Assembly: GCF_008974325.1 (NCBI RefSeq)
Contig: NZ_BKCG01000003.1
Location: 124,001-188,000, forward strand
DNA length: 64,000 nucleotides
Source: Patiriisocius marinus
GTDB lineage: Bacteria > Bacteroidota > Bacteroidia > Flavobacteriales > Flavobacteriaceae
Direction of reading: 5' to 3'
A program made the position numbers and the translations under genes. Positions 39,165-48,988 of this stretch are shown here, piece after piece; position 1 is the first letter of the stretch; the number at the start of each line of letters is the position of its first letter. The notes below the pieces were generated by a model. The model saw only the letters and a list, made by a program, of their open reading frames with translations, searched no databases and was not told the origin of the DNA.

Positions 39165-40370
39165 TTAGTTAATTTCAATTAAACCAAATCCAACGGGAAA
39201 CTCGTTGTTTTTAGTAATGGGTTTTAACAAATCAATTGGTACTTGGAGGCTATTTAAAAATAGCGACATATCATTCTCGTTATAGGTGTCTAATTGTGTA
39301 AACGAGTTTAGTAAATATGCCATTCCTTCACCACCAAAAAAATGGTTGTTTTTAGTTTCTAAGTGAAAGTGTAAATGAGGAGCATCACTGTTTCCGCTAT
39401 TTCCAAGTAATCCTAAAACTTGACCTTTTTTAATGGTATCTCCAACATTTACCTTAAGACTACCAGGAATTAGGTGGCCGTAAAAAGCGTTTGTATCATT
39501 ACCAATATCAAGTATAACATAGTTTCCACCTATAGTTTCGAGTGTGTTCTTTACTGCCAATTCATCAGAAAGTGGAATGTTTTCTATAATACCGTCATTG
39601 ATTGCTGTAATCGTTCCGTCTGCAATTGCTATAAGTTCAATTCCGTAGGTATACCAGTTTTCATTTTGTGAAGCATCCCCTTTTGTAAAATTTCCATTTT
39701 CATCAACAAACGTGTAATCAATTGCAAAACGTTGAGGATAGGTGATTTTTCCTTCAGTTATATAACGTGCTCCTTTATGTCCTTCAGCTTCATAAAACCA
39801 TTTTCCTTTTTTATTAAACGGAAAACCTAATGTATTTCTGGTAATAGGAGGTACGGTAAGTTTGGCAACTTCCATTGGGTATGTCACTATTTCTCCACTT
39901 TTAGTAGCTCTATCAAAATAGAGTTTGTGATAAATTTTCTTCGGAAATTCTCTTTGGACATCAAATGCCACATTAAGATGTAATGTCCCAAACTGGTTAG
40001 CTGTAAGAACTTTTAAATCACCTTCTCTAATTCCAGGACGCTCAAAATTTTCATCTATATAATCTGAATCAAATGTTGCTATAGAAATCGCATCGTTATC
40101 AAGATTATATATTTCAACCTTAGTTAATGTAAAAGGTATTCTATAATTATTAGAAATAGATAGCTCGTAACGTAATTGCTGCTGTCCATCTACTATAATC
40201 AAATCTGGGACATATAAAACATATGCGGCAATTACTTCAATAGGTAAATCAGGTCTGTTTAATGTACGTTCAGATTCAATTGTATCAACCGCTATTGCTT
40301 GAGTAGTATCTGTTTGTTTTTTACAAGCAACAAACAACATTAAAACAACTAAACAATAAATAGGTTTCAT
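39165..40370 (-). CDS. M23-family peptidase-like lipoprotein
   Basis: A 401-residue lipoprotein (LMLFVACKK, Cys17). An N-terminal beta domain of about 180 residues precedes a LytM/M23 domain with GNYVILDIG, YGHLIPGSLKVNVGDTIKKGQVLGLLGNSGNSDAPHLHFHLE. The HxH metal motif (HLHFH) is intact, but the first motif reads PQRFAIDYTF, with Asp kept and the usual preceding His absent. Peptidoglycan endopeptidase activity is likely by family but reduced or altered activity is possible. I start at the ATG at 40370, which directly gives the lipoprotein signal; an upstream GTG/TTG-type extension is not needed. Confidence 0.83.
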   Translation of the reverse strand: MKPIYCLVVLMLFVACKKQTDTTQAIAVDTIESERTLNRPDLPIEVIAAYVLYVPDLIIVDGQQQLRYELSISNNYRIPFTLTKVEIYNLDNDAISIATFDSDYIDENFERPGIREGDLKVLTANQFGTLHLNVAFDVQREFPKKIYHKLYFDRATKSGEIVTYPMEVAKLTVPPITRNTLGFPFNKKGKWFYEAEGHKGARYITEGKITYPQRFAIDYTFVDENGNFTKGDASQNENWYTYGIELIAIADGTITAINDGIIENIPLSDELAVKNTLETIGGNYVILDIGNDTNAFYGHLIPGSLKVNVGDTIKKGQVLGLLGNSGNSDAPHLHFHLETKNNHFFGGEGMAYLLNSFTQLDTYNENDMSLFLNSLQVPIDLLKPITKNNEFPVGFGLIEIN

Positions 40371-40406
40371 ATAATAGTATCTTAATTTAACTAAAAGCAA
40401 AAAAGG

Positions 40407-41648
40407 TTATTCGTGTCTCAAACTCTCAATAGGATCTAATTTAGCAGCTTTAGAAGCTGGATATGATCCTGCAATTACAGCAACTACAAACGTGATTATG
40501 GTTGCCGATATCATAGCGGTTATTGGTAACGTAAATTCAAAATCGAATATCCGGGCAAAGGCATAACCAGTTGCTACACCTAAAATAATTCCTAGAATAC
40601 TTCCAAACTGACCTATAACAATTGTTTCTATAAAAAATTGAGTAGAAATAGTTCCATTTTTAGCACCTAACGCTTTACGCACGCCAATTTCTCGCGTTCG
40701 TTCAGTTACTGAAACTAGCATAATATTCATCAATGCAATGGAAGAACCTAAAATAGTAATAATACTAATAATCCAAGCTGCAGCAGAAAGATAGCCACCT
40801 ATTTGAGAAACTTGATTTAATAAATCGTCACTACGTGTTATCCCAAAGTTATTTTTCTCGACAGGACTTAAACCTCTAATATTTCGGAACGTAACAGTAG
40901 CTTGGTCTTGTGCTGCTTGCATCATTTCTTTATTATCAACTTTAATACTAATTGAATAATTAATATTAGGCTGCGTGTAAATACCACGAGCATTTTGAAT
41001 AGGAATAAGAACCTTCAAATCTTGATTATTTCCAAAAGTAGAACCCTTAGATTCAAGAACACCAATAATTTTAAATTTTACACCTCGAATACTGATTACT
41101 TTATCAATAGGACTTTCATTTTCAAAAAGATTGTTTTGGAAATCTGAACCAACTAAGCAAACGTTATTATTATTCTCAATATCAAACACATTAAAATTTC
41201 GGCCTAAATCAACCTTAACACCAGTATTATCAAGGTAATTTTCATTTACACCATACACCTGAACTTCAGGATCTGTTTTTTCACTTTCGTATCTTACTTC
41301 AGCGGTACGTGTTCCTAAAAACGACACAGAAGTACTTGTATATGGAAACTCATAAAGGTCTTTAAACTCTCTAATATTGTCATATTTTATTATAGGATTT
41401 TGTTTCGTACGTCCACCGCGACCACCTCTATTCATTGAAAATTCATATTGTTGGATGCTAAAAGTATTAGCTCCCATTGATGCAAAATTTCCTGCAATAT
41501 TATTCTCTAATGCTTTTACAGCACTTAATATTCCCACAAGAGCCCAAATTCCAATTCCCATTATTATGATGGTTAGAATAGTTCTAAGTAGCTGTGTTCT
41601 AATGGAATCTAGTGCGATGCGCACATTCTCTCTAAAAAGTGAAAACAT
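40407..41648 (-). CDS. MacB/FtsX-type ABC transporter permease
   Basis: A 413-residue permease. One transmembrane helix near the N-terminus (about 20-42), a periplasmic MacB-PCD-like domain (about 45-270) and three C-terminal helices with the FtsX signature region VTERTREIGVRKALGAK near residue 315. A Gly/Arg patch (NRGGRGGRTKQ) lies near residue 75. No ATPase gene is adjacent on this strand; the partner must be elsewhere. It lies 36 bases upstream of the M23 lipoprotein, a pairing consistent with envelope work. Confidence 0.88.
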   Translation of the reverse strand: MFSLFRENVRIALDSIRTQLLRTILTIIIMGIGIWALVGILSAVKALENNIAGNFASMGANTFSIQQYEFSMNRGGRGGRTKQNPIIKYDNIREFKDLYEFPYTSTSVSFLGTRTAEVRYESEKTDPEVQVYGVNENYLDNTGVKVDLGRNFNVFDIENNNNVCLVGSDFQNNLFENESPIDKVISIRGVKFKIIGVLESKGSTFGNNQDLKVLIPIQNARGIYTQPNINYSISIKVDNKEMMQAAQDQATVTFRNIRGLSPVEKNNFGITRSDDLLNQVSQIGGYLSAAAWIISIITILGSSIALMNIMLVSVTERTREIGVRKALGAKNGTISTQFFIETIVIGQFGSILGIILGVATGYAFARIFDFEFTLPITAMISATIITFVVAVIAGSYPASKAAKLDPIESLRHE

Positions 41649-41820
41649 AGTGTAAAGGCTGGTTTGCTATTAGACTTCGTAAGTTAAATAATGTTACATA
41701 AAGAAAAGAGAAATTGAAAATGAAATCGAATTTAAACTTGAAATATTATTAAGATATTTGCAGCAAAACAAAGCAAACATCCTAAGTACATACTTTAGGA
41801 TTCATTTTAATACTATTATT

Positions 41821-43191
41821 TTGTCAAAAAAACCATCTATACCTAAGGGGACACGCGATTTTTCACCTGCTGAAGTTGTAAAACGACAGTACATTATGGA
41901 CGCTATTAAAAGTTGTTTTACAACGTACGGTTTCGCACCAATTGAAACGCCAAGTTTTGAAAATAGTGATACTTTAATGGGTAAATACGGTGAAGAAGGA
42001 GATAGATTGATATTTAAAATATTAAATAGTGGAGATTTTCTTCGGAAAGTTGACGATGCTTTATACACTGCTAAAGACAGTGGTAAAATGACTCCTAAAA
42101 TTTCAGAAAAAGCACTTCGTTATGATTTAACAGTACCTTTTGCTAGATATGTAGTACAACACCAAAACGAAATAACATTTCCGTTTAAAAGATATCAAAT
42201 CCAACCTGTATGGCGTGCAGACCGTCCACAAAAAGGAAGATTTAGAGAGTTTTTTCAGTGTGATGCAGATGTTGTAGGAAGTAAATCACTCTGGCAAGAA
42301 GTTGAATTAGTACAATTATACGATGCTGTTTTTACTAAACTGAATTTAAACGGAGTAACTATTAAAATGAATAACCGCAAAATACTAAGCGGTATTGCTG
42401 AAGTTATAGGTGCTGAAGACAAACTAATCGATTTTACAGTAGCATTAGATAAGTTAGATAAAATAGGGGAAGAAGGCGTTAAAAAGGAAATGCGCGAAAA
42501 AGAAATTAGTGAAGAAGCAATCACTAAAGTGCAACCACTTTTTGAAATGACTGGAACCGCAAAAGAACAGTTAGATGCTATTGCAGCATTATTAGCAAGT
42601 TCTCAAACTGGAATGCAAGGTGTTGAAGAATTAAACTTTATTGTAGAGAATGTTGCTGCTTTAGGTTTAGAAACTGCACAACTAGCTATAGATGTAACTT
42701 TAGCACGTGGTCTTAATTACTATACGGGAGCTATATTTGAAGTTTCAGCACCAGAAGGCGTGTCTATGGGAAGCATTGGTGGTGGAGGTCGCTACGACGA
42801 TTTAACAGGTATTTTCGGAATGAAAGATGTTAGTGGTGTTGGTATTTCTTTTGGGTTAGATCGTATATATTTAGTACTTGAAGAATTAAATTTATTTCCC
42901 GAAACTGCATCTGCTAATACGAAAGTGTTGTTTATCAACTTTGGAGAAAAAGAATCTTTATACGCGCTTAAAGCCATTAAAAGATTAAGAGCTGCAGGTA
43001 TAAATGCTGAGTTGTATCCGGATAAAGCTAAAATGGGTAAACAAATGGGGTATGCAGATAAGCGAGATATTAAATTTTCTGTATTGGCTGGTGATAATGA
43101 AATCGCTGCAGAAACATTCACTTTAAAAAATATGAAAAGTGGAGAGCAAGATGTGGTTGATTTTAAAACTTTACTAATTAAGTTACAATAG
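41821..43191 (+). CDS. hisS: histidyl-tRNA synthetase
   Basis: Charges tRNA-His. Class II synthetase motifs: motif 2 KRYQIQPVWRADRPQKGRFREFFQCDAD, the His-specific LARGLNYYTGAIFEV and motif 3 GVGISFGLDRIYLVL, followed by the anticodon-binding domain (VLFINFGEKESLYALKAIK onward). I start at TTG 41821 (MSKKPSIPKGTRDF, 456 aa), which matches the family N-terminus; a TTG 21 codons upstream would add residues that do not. Confidence 0.95.
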   Translation: MSKKPSIPKGTRDFSPAEVVKRQYIMDAIKSCFTTYGFAPIETPSFENSDTLMGKYGEEGDRLIFKILNSGDFLRKVDDALYTAKDSGKMTPKISEKALRYDLTVPFARYVVQHQNEITFPFKRYQIQPVWRADRPQKGRFREFFQCDADVVGSKSLWQEVELVQLYDAVFTKLNLNGVTIKMNNRKILSGIAEVIGAEDKLIDFTVALDKLDKIGEEGVKKEMREKEISEEAITKVQPLFEMTGTAKEQLDAIAALLASSQTGMQGVEELNFIVENVAALGLETAQLAIDVTLARGLNYYTGAIFEVSAPEGVSMGSIGGGGRYDDLTGIFGMKDVSGVGISFGLDRIYLVLEELNLFPETASANTKVLFINFGEKESLYALKAIKRLRAAGINAELYPDKAKMGKQMGYADKRDIKFSVLAGDNEIAAETFTLKNMKSGEQDVVDFKTLLIKLQ

Positions 43192-43212
43192 CTTAAAAGC
43201 ATATAAAAATTA

Positions 43213-43250
43213 AAAAGCAGGTTAAACTATTTTTAGTTTAACCTGCTTTT
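43213..43250. terminator. bidirectional terminator between hisS and the B12 operon
   Basis: A 16-bp perfect stem (43213-43228 with 43235-43250), A-rich at the left arm and T-rich at the right, separating convergent transcripts. Confidence 0.9.
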
Positions 43251-43288
43251 GTCTGTTGTCAAAAAAGATTACAGCTTCGTTTTTAAAG

Positions 43289-44263
43289 TTATTCTTTGAT
43301 AAATTTCTGTTGTAGTGTAACTCCTTTATAATTTGCAGTTAAGATATACATTCCTTTAGCAAATGCTGAAACATCAATTGTTTCTGTTGCTTTATTAAAA
43401 GCTGAAAAAACTACATGTCCTTGCACATCATATATTTGAAAATCCATTGCATTCGTTGTATGTATGTTTAGAATATCACTAACAGGATTAGGATACATAG
43501 ACAAAATAGAGATTTCTTTATCATCAATATCTAAAACTTGTTCATTGATAACTCCCACTGCATCTAAATCAAATCCACCTGAAAAAAAAGGCGTATTAAA
43601 AGGATCATTAATAGCATTACCAAAACTATCAATGCTCGCATACATAGGGTCAATACTACCCACCACGTCAATTATCTTAATATGAGTGATACTGTTTTTA
43701 TCTAAAAGTGAATTCTCTTGTATTTCTGAAATGTCAAAAGGAGTTCCAAATAACGCTCTATATTTTCCAGCTAGGTTATTAATGTATGTAGGGTCAACAT
43801 TTCCGAAGCCATCAATTTGAGTATCAGTTTGCGTTTGGCTATGTGATGGAAATCTAAAATAATTTATCCCATCGGAACTTACTTCTACAAAAGCCAATTC
43901 TAAAAAGGTGTCACTAAAACTATTTTCAAATACAGCGAAGTCAAAACCAGGGCCATCACTAATAGGTACGTTGAATGACAGTATAGCTTCTCCAGCATCA
44001 CCTAAACTAACAGCGCTATTCGTAGCTGGCCCAAGTGCATCCTCAGGGTTACCAAAGGATGCATAATTGCTGCCATTATCTTCTGCACTAGTATTTGAAA
44101 CATCTATAAACCCACGTGTTACCTCAATTCCAGTAGCCCAAGATGTAAAAACAGGACTATCCGCAGCAATAGCTGAAGTGCCAGTTTCATTTGCGGCAGG
44201 AGGATAACTTTGTGCTAATAGCACAGCGTTTGTAAAAAGAACTATTAGTGTTAGTTTTCTCAT
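43289..44263 (-). CDS. T9SS-sorted surface protein of the cobalamin operon
   Basis: A 324-residue secreted protein. Signal peptide about 1-17 (ends VLLAQ). The body (about 20-235) has ASFGNPEDALGPA, GPGFDFAVFENSF, FVEVSSDGINYFRFPS and GNAINDP motifs, a beta-sandwich-like domain also found near B12 uptake genes in this phylum. A type A T9SS domain starts near residue 250 (ILSMYPNPVSDILNIH). Fourth gene of the riboswitch-led operon; its start overlaps the end of the preceding gene by four bases. A cobalamin-binding or scavenging role is inferred from context. Confidence 0.78.
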   Translation of the reverse strand: MRKLTLIVLFTNAVLLAQSYPPAANETGTSAIAADSPVFTSWATGIEVTRGFIDVSNTSAEDNGSNYASFGNPEDALGPATNSAVSLGDAGEAILSFNVPISDGPGFDFAVFENSFSDTFLELAFVEVSSDGINYFRFPSHSQTQTDTQIDGFGNVDPTYINNLAGKYRALFGTPFDISEIQENSLLDKNSITHIKIIDVVGSIDPMYASIDSFGNAINDPFNTPFFSGGFDLDAVGVINEQVLDIDDKEISILSMYPNPVSDILNIHTTNAMDFQIYDVQGHVVFSAFNKATETIDVSAFAKGMYILTANYKGVTLQQKFIKE

Positions 44264-45549
44264 TTCACGATTAATTTTTGTGTTGTGATTGCACCATTGT
44301 TTTCAATTTGAACTACATAAATTCCTGCATTTAAACCTTCAACTGAAACCGCTTGGTTTGTATATTTTAGTTGTTTTACCATTCTTCCTGTAATGTCAAA
44401 CATTGTGATGTTTACATTTTCAGAAGTATTCAATAAGAAACTTCCAGAAGTAGGGTTAGGATATAATGAAATAGTTGAAGAAATAAAACCTGGAGTACTT
44501 AGTACATCTTCTGAAGTATAAAATCCATTTGGTAATGCTCCTACAGTATATTCTGAAATAAATGAACCATCTTCTTCATAAACAAATACTTTTCCATCGC
44601 TTACAAAATCGACTGCATCACCTATATAAAGTTTGTCATCAATTTTATTAAAACCATAAGGTACTGAAATGCTTTGTGCTGCTGTAGAAATAAATGGTGT
44701 GGTAGGTAAATCAGTTGCTGTTATTGACATTTTATAAACATCAGCATTTAATGTATAAAATACATCAGTAGCATCTAAACCTAAAAATGTAGGGTGCTCT
44801 AAACCTGGGAAACTGAATTCAGTTGTAGCTGAAATATCTGATAAGTCAATCTTTACTAAAGATCCTGTTGTTTCATTCCCTGAAAAACTTGGGCTACCAC
44901 TACAAAGAACATATAAATAATTATCATCTATTCTTAATGCAGATGGAACATCACCTACAGGAACACTTTGAATAGCGTTTGTAGATGCATCAATTACCGA
45001 AACGGTGTTTCCATAACCAAAACCACCTTGATGAGCAACATATAACATACCATCTTGTTGTACAATTTCTTCTGGTCCTTCTGCTACTGTAATTGTTTCG
45101 AGTACAGTGTTAGTTGCTAAATCTATCACTGCAACAAAATCGTCATCAGTAATACCTCCGTCACCCCAGTTTGTAACATAACCTTTACCATCAAAAAATG
45201 CAATATTTCTAGGATTTGCCATTTGATCTGTGATTGTTGTAACAAGTTCAAAACTAATTTTATTAATCACTTGCACGGCATTACTACCGTTTAAAACGAT
45301 ATAAGCAAAATCGCCATCAAAGCCCATTCCTTGAGCTGTATTCCCTAAAGCCATCCCGCTGTTTTGCGTGCTGAAAATACCATTTTCAAGAGTTCCTGTA
45401 ACATCAAAATGAGATACTGAAGCTGTATCAGAACCAAAAAGTCCTTCGTTTAGTACAATAACACCTTCTGAAAAGTCTTGAGAAAATGAAGTTGCAGAAC
45501 ATAAAATTCCTGCAATGATTGCCATTGATTTTTTGTAATAATTTTTCAT
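44260..45549 (-). CDS. T9SS-sorted YncE/BtuG-like beta-propeller protein
   Basis: A 429-residue secreted protein (signal peptide about 1-23). It is a paralogue of the next gene upstream: both share NEGLFGSDTAS/NEGGFGSSNAS, VTNWGD/ITNWGD, VAEGPE, LYVAHQGGFGYGN and LYVLCSG blocks, typical of DUF5074/YncE-like beta-propellers. Unlike its paralogue it lacks a lipobox and carries a C-terminal T9SS domain (SLYPNPTSGSFLLNT onward). In Bacteroides the surface propeller BtuG binds cobalamin very tightly; this protein is probably an analogue exported by another route. Confidence 0.82.
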   Translation of the reverse strand: MKNYYKKSMAIIAGILCSATSFSQDFSEGVIVLNEGLFGSDTASVSHFDVTGTLENGIFSTQNSGMALGNTAQGMGFDGDFAYIVLNGSNAVQVINKISFELVTTITDQMANPRNIAFFDGKGYVTNWGDGGITDDDFVAVIDLATNTVLETITVAEGPEEIVQQDGMLYVAHQGGFGYGNTVSVIDASTNAIQSVPVGDVPSALRIDDNYLYVLCSGSPSFSGNETTGSLVKIDLSDISATTEFSFPGLEHPTFLGLDATDVFYTLNADVYKMSITATDLPTTPFISTAAQSISVPYGFNKIDDKLYIGDAVDFVSDGKVFVYEEDGSFISEYTVGALPNGFYTSEDVLSTPGFISSTISLYPNPTSGSFLLNTSENVNITMFDITGRMVKQLKYTNQAVSVEGLNAGIYVVQIENNGAITTQKLIVK

Positions 45550-45558
45550 GCTTTTTTT

Positions 45559-46644
45559 TTAATTGTTTATGTAAAATGAATTTGGGATAATTTCTACTGA
45601 AAATTGCTGTTGTAAAATACCTGTACTATCGTAAATAAAAACTTCCCCGTTTGAGTCGTAATCCTTGGCATCTGCGATATAAATGCTACCATTATTAACC
45701 TTAAAACCATATAGGCTTTCTAAACCATTATTAGAAGTTTGAAATATAGGAGTAGTAGGAAGTTGGAAATCTATAATACTTACAACATAAACATCGCCAG
45801 CTATTGTGTAATAAAGATTGTTGTTGTCTAATTCCAAAAAACTAGGGTGTATTTCTGATGGAAATGTAAGTGAGGCTTCAACGGTATCTGTAGCGGTATT
45901 TATTTTAAATAATTTAGCGACAGTTTCATCATTTGTAAAAGGAGCTTTTCCGGAGCATAAAACATATAATGAACCATTTGCTACTATAATTCCCGAAGGT
46001 ACATCAGCTACTTCAATAGAAGTAACAACAGCTTGTGTTTCCACATCAATAACAGTAACTGAATTTCCATAACCGTAACCACCTTGATGTGCTACATATA
46101 ATTTCCCATTATGAATAACTAACTTTTCAGGGCCTTCTGCAACAGGTATTTTTGTTTCAACTTGATTTGTTGTTAAGTTAAGTACTGCAACATAATCGTC
46201 ACTAACATCATTTGGGTCACCCCAATTAGTAATAAAACCTTTAGAGTCGCTAAACTCAATAAAGCGAGGGTTTACAATCATTGATGTGGTAGTTGCAATA
46301 CTTTCAAACGTATTTCTGTTTACAATTTCGATAGTAGAGGAGTTGTTTACCACTACATATGCATTATCCTCATTGAAACCAATGCTTTGAGCTACATCTC
46401 CTAAATCACGATTATTAACTCCTGAAAAAATAGAATTATATACTTGGTCATCATTATCTAAAAAAGTAATTGATGCATTTGAAGAACCAAATCCACCTTC
46501 GTTTAAAATAAAAAGGCCATTATTATAGGCACCACTTATTGGTGTTTCTTGTACAATATCGTCTCGGTCATCACTTGTACAAGACACTGTAAATACCGAA
46601 ACAAACAACAATAAAAAAACATATTTAGAAATTGATTTTTTCAT
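45559..46644 (-). CDS. BtuG-like YncE/DUF5074 beta-propeller lipoprotein
   Basis: A 361-residue lipoprotein (lipobox FTVSCTSDD, Cys22; the acidic residues after Cys suit surface export in this phylum). The remainder is a seven-bladed-propeller-like chain with repeated V-I-D/N-T-N-V blade motifs. It lies three bases after the BtuB-like receptor gene and under the cobalamin riboswitch. By analogy with Bacteroides BtuG it should capture cobalamin and pass it to the receptor; binding itself is not shown by the sequence. Confidence 0.83.
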   Translation of the reverse strand: MKKSISKYVFLLLFVSVFTVSCTSDDRDDIVQETPISGAYNNGLFILNEGGFGSSNASITFLDNDDQVYNSIFSGVNNRDLGDVAQSIGFNEDNAYVVVNNSSTIEIVNRNTFESIATTTSMIVNPRFIEFSDSKGFITNWGDPNDVSDDYVAVLNLTTNQVETKIPVAEGPEKLVIHNGKLYVAHQGGYGYGNSVTVIDVETQAVVTSIEVADVPSGIIVANGSLYVLCSGKAPFTNDETVAKLFKINTATDTVEASLTFPSEIHPSFLELDNNNLYYTIAGDVYVVSIIDFQLPTTPIFQTSNNGLESLYGFKVNNGSIYIADAKDYDSNGEVFIYDSTGILQQQFSVEIIPNSFYINN

Positions 46645-46647
46645 AAT

Positions 46648-48483
46648 TTAAAAATTTAAGTTGAGATAGAAATTAAAGTTACGTCCTGGCAATGGTCTGT
46701 TGAGAACACTCTCATAAGCTTCATCCCAAAGGTTTAATATTTGAACTCCTATTTTATAATTTTTTTGACGTCCTAGCGTATAGTCTATACCTAAATTGGC
46801 AACCATATAACTGTCTAATATATTTGCTGAAATAGTATCGGTTGTAGTAAATACTTCTCCATTATTTAAATACTGATAATAAGCCGAAAGGTTTTTGTAT
46901 CCATAACCAAATGCCGCAGTTAGTTTATGAAATGGAACATATATAAGTTGTTTGTCTGTTTCCTTATTTTCTGAAACTGTATAAGCATATGTAGCATTGA
47001 AACTAACTGAATGACTAGCGATCTTCTTTTTGTAACTGAAAATACCTTCTAGACCATAAATTTCTACTTCATTTGTATTTTCGGGTCTAAAAACACCATC
47101 GTTTCCAGGAACGTAGCGTAATAAATCAGTTACTTGGTTATAATATCCTGTAACTGTTAGCATAGCATTTTTATGAGAAAATAAGTGACTCATTTCAGCC
47201 TGATAGGATGTTTCGGGTTTTAGGTTTGGATTTCCTAAACCTGTCCAATATAAATCGTTATAGGTTGGAATTCGGAAATTTTTAGAAGTGTTAATTTTCA
47301 GTTGATAAAATGAAGAAGCTTTATAATGTACTCCAAATGAATAAAGTAAAGGGTTACCGAAATCCTCATTAGTTTCTTGCCGAAGTCCTATTTCATATAA
47401 AAAGGATTTGGATATTTCGTGTTTCAGACTTAATGTAGCTGCAGCAAGATTGCGCGTTTTAGATTGGATATCTGAACCACGTCCATTGTTATGAGTGTAA
47501 GTTGCACCAGCAGATAGCAACATTTTACGACTCACTAAATAATCAAGTTTATACTTAGCTATAAAATTCTGCACATTTCCGAAGGTGAAAAAATCACTAT
47601 TAATATTTGCAAAATATTCATATTCCTCTGTGGTGGTAGCGAGTTTCAAATTTGAGTTAAAATCGCCAATGTAACTTTCCCATTCAATTAATGAGCGTGT
47701 ATTAAAATCGGTATACTTTGTTCTTAGAGCGTTAGGTGTTGGAACCGAAAAGTTTCTTCGTCCCTTGTAAAGGTTAGCAAAGACGTTAATAGTATTTTTA
47801 CTATTTAATTTAAAACCAGAAGCAAAACTCACATTGTTATTATGGTATTGACCATTCACATTAATTTGATCAGTTTCAGGATATGGGTAATTATTATCAG
47901 ATGCGTTTCTAGAAAGGCCCAGCATCACACTTGTTTTTTTAGAAGCGTATTGTGTTTGATAATTTACACCATAGGTATTATAGGCACCATAATTTATAAA
48001 TAAGTCATTAGTGAAACCTGTATTATAGGTAATTTCATTGATAAGATTTATAGAGCCTCCAATAGCGCCACTACCATTTGTAACACTACCACCTCCTGCA
48101 GTCACTTCAATAGTATTGAAGCCACGAGTGTTAATGGTGTTGAAATCGGTTTGTCCTGTGGTTTGAGAATTGATGTTAATGCCATTCCATAAAACGGCAG
48201 TTTGTGATGCAGTTGTACCTCTAAAAGAAGGAGAGGAAACCATCCCTAATCCATTTTCTTTTAAATAAATAGTACTATTAAAGTTTAGTAAATTAGTTAA
48301 TGAAGCTTGGTTTAAGCGAAGGACACTGTCTTTTAATTTAATTGTGTTTGTGGTGTATACTGAATCCTTAAGACGGGTGGTGGTAAGAAATACCTCTCCC
48401 AAAACATTTATAGAATCTGTTTGGGAATAGAGCGCATTAGTAAAACTAACACAGGTTAGAAAAATAAAAACTAATAGTTTCAT
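46648..48483 (-). CDS. btuB: TonB-dependent receptor, BtuB-like (cobalamin)
   Basis: A 611-residue outer-membrane receptor. Signal peptide about 1-20; a plug domain (about 45-150; LTNLLNFNSTIYLKENGLG, SFRGTTASQTAVLWNGININ, SGAIGGSINLINE) is followed by a beta-barrel ending in Phe. Size is close to E. coli BtuB and smaller than SusC-like receptors; no CarboxypepD-like N-terminal domain. First gene of an operon with two propeller proteins and a T9SS protein, directly downstream of a cobalamin riboswitch, which supports vitamin B12 as substrate. Confidence 0.9.
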   Translation of the reverse strand: MKLLVFIFLTCVSFTNALYSQTDSINVLGEVFLTTTRLKDSVYTTNTIKLKDSVLRLNQASLTNLLNFNSTIYLKENGLGMVSSPSFRGTTASQTAVLWNGININSQTTGQTDFNTINTRGFNTIEVTAGGGSVTNGSGAIGGSINLINEITYNTGFTNDLFINYGAYNTYGVNYQTQYASKKTSVMLGLSRNASDNNYPYPETDQINVNGQYHNNNVSFASGFKLNSKNTINVFANLYKGRRNFSVPTPNALRTKYTDFNTRSLIEWESYIGDFNSNLKLATTTEEYEYFANINSDFFTFGNVQNFIAKYKLDYLVSRKMLLSAGATYTHNNGRGSDIQSKTRNLAAATLSLKHEISKSFLYEIGLRQETNEDFGNPLLYSFGVHYKASSFYQLKINTSKNFRIPTYNDLYWTGLGNPNLKPETSYQAEMSHLFSHKNAMLTVTGYYNQVTDLLRYVPGNDGVFRPENTNEVEIYGLEGIFSYKKKIASHSVSFNATYAYTVSENKETDKQLIYVPFHKLTAAFGYGYKNLSAYYQYLNNGEVFTTTDTISANILDSYMVANLGIDYTLGRQKNYKIGVQILNLWDEAYESVLNRPLPGRNFNFYLNLNF

Positions 48484-48527
48484 AAACGCAAAGCCTTTTA
48501 CCCGAAAGCCAACTGTTTTAAATTAAA

Positions 48528-48745
48528 ATGACATTGGCAGGTCTCCTGGCTTGCGTATTGTAATTGTCCTTCCCATCGAAAATATTGGACAGTGGAATTT
48601 GAAGTTTTTAATTACAATCGTTCCTAAATAGTGGAACTAAGCTTACAGTTGCGGGAACAGCTCAAGATTATTAGATAGTTTATCTATCATTTTACTTGAT
48701 TCCCTTTTAATTGTTTCCATATAAAAAACGGAAACAAACCAAATA
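48528..48745 (-). promoter_or_regulatory. cobalamin riboswitch
   Basis: Read on the minus strand, the region contains in order AAAAGGGAATC (about 48699-48709), CCCGCAACTGTAAGC (48641-48655), CCACTG (48590-48595), GGGAAGG (48568-48574) and the B12 box GCCAGGAGACCTGCC (48536-48550), the full set of adenosylcobalamin riboswitch core motifs. The 3' part (GCCAATGT) can also pair with ACAGTTGGC downstream, a possible expression platform before the btuB start 44 bases away. High cobalamin should repress the operon. Confidence 0.95.
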
Positions 48746-48955
48746 CTTCGCGAAAGTAATCAAATGCTCTTCTATAATCCAATAAAAACAACTTTTACAT
48801 CTGTAAAGATTTATTTATTGAATAGAGCGTAGATAATTTTAAATTTAAAATTTAATAATTTGAAGTAGAAATACAAGGAGGTAATTTAGTTATTTAGTGG
48901 GTCCAAAAAGCCTCATTGTTAGAAGAATGCCTATAAGAAAGATAACTTTATTCCA
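48746..48955. other. intergenic spacer between riboswitch and tRNA
   Basis: No gene seen. The promoter for the riboswitch transcript should lie here on the minus strand, but I find no clean TAnnTTTG match. Confidence 0.4.
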
Positions 48956-48988
48956 TAAAAAAAGTCCCTAATAAAATTAGGGACTTTG
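48956..48988 (-). terminator. terminator after tRNA-Met
   Basis: A 12-bp inverted repeat (48961-48972 with 48976-48987) followed on the minus strand by a T-run, immediately 3' of the tRNA. Confidence 0.85.

Noticed and set aside
41758-41820. Longer N-terminus for hisS
   Set aside because: Added residues precede the family-typical KPSIPKGTRDF and begin with another TTG; no support.
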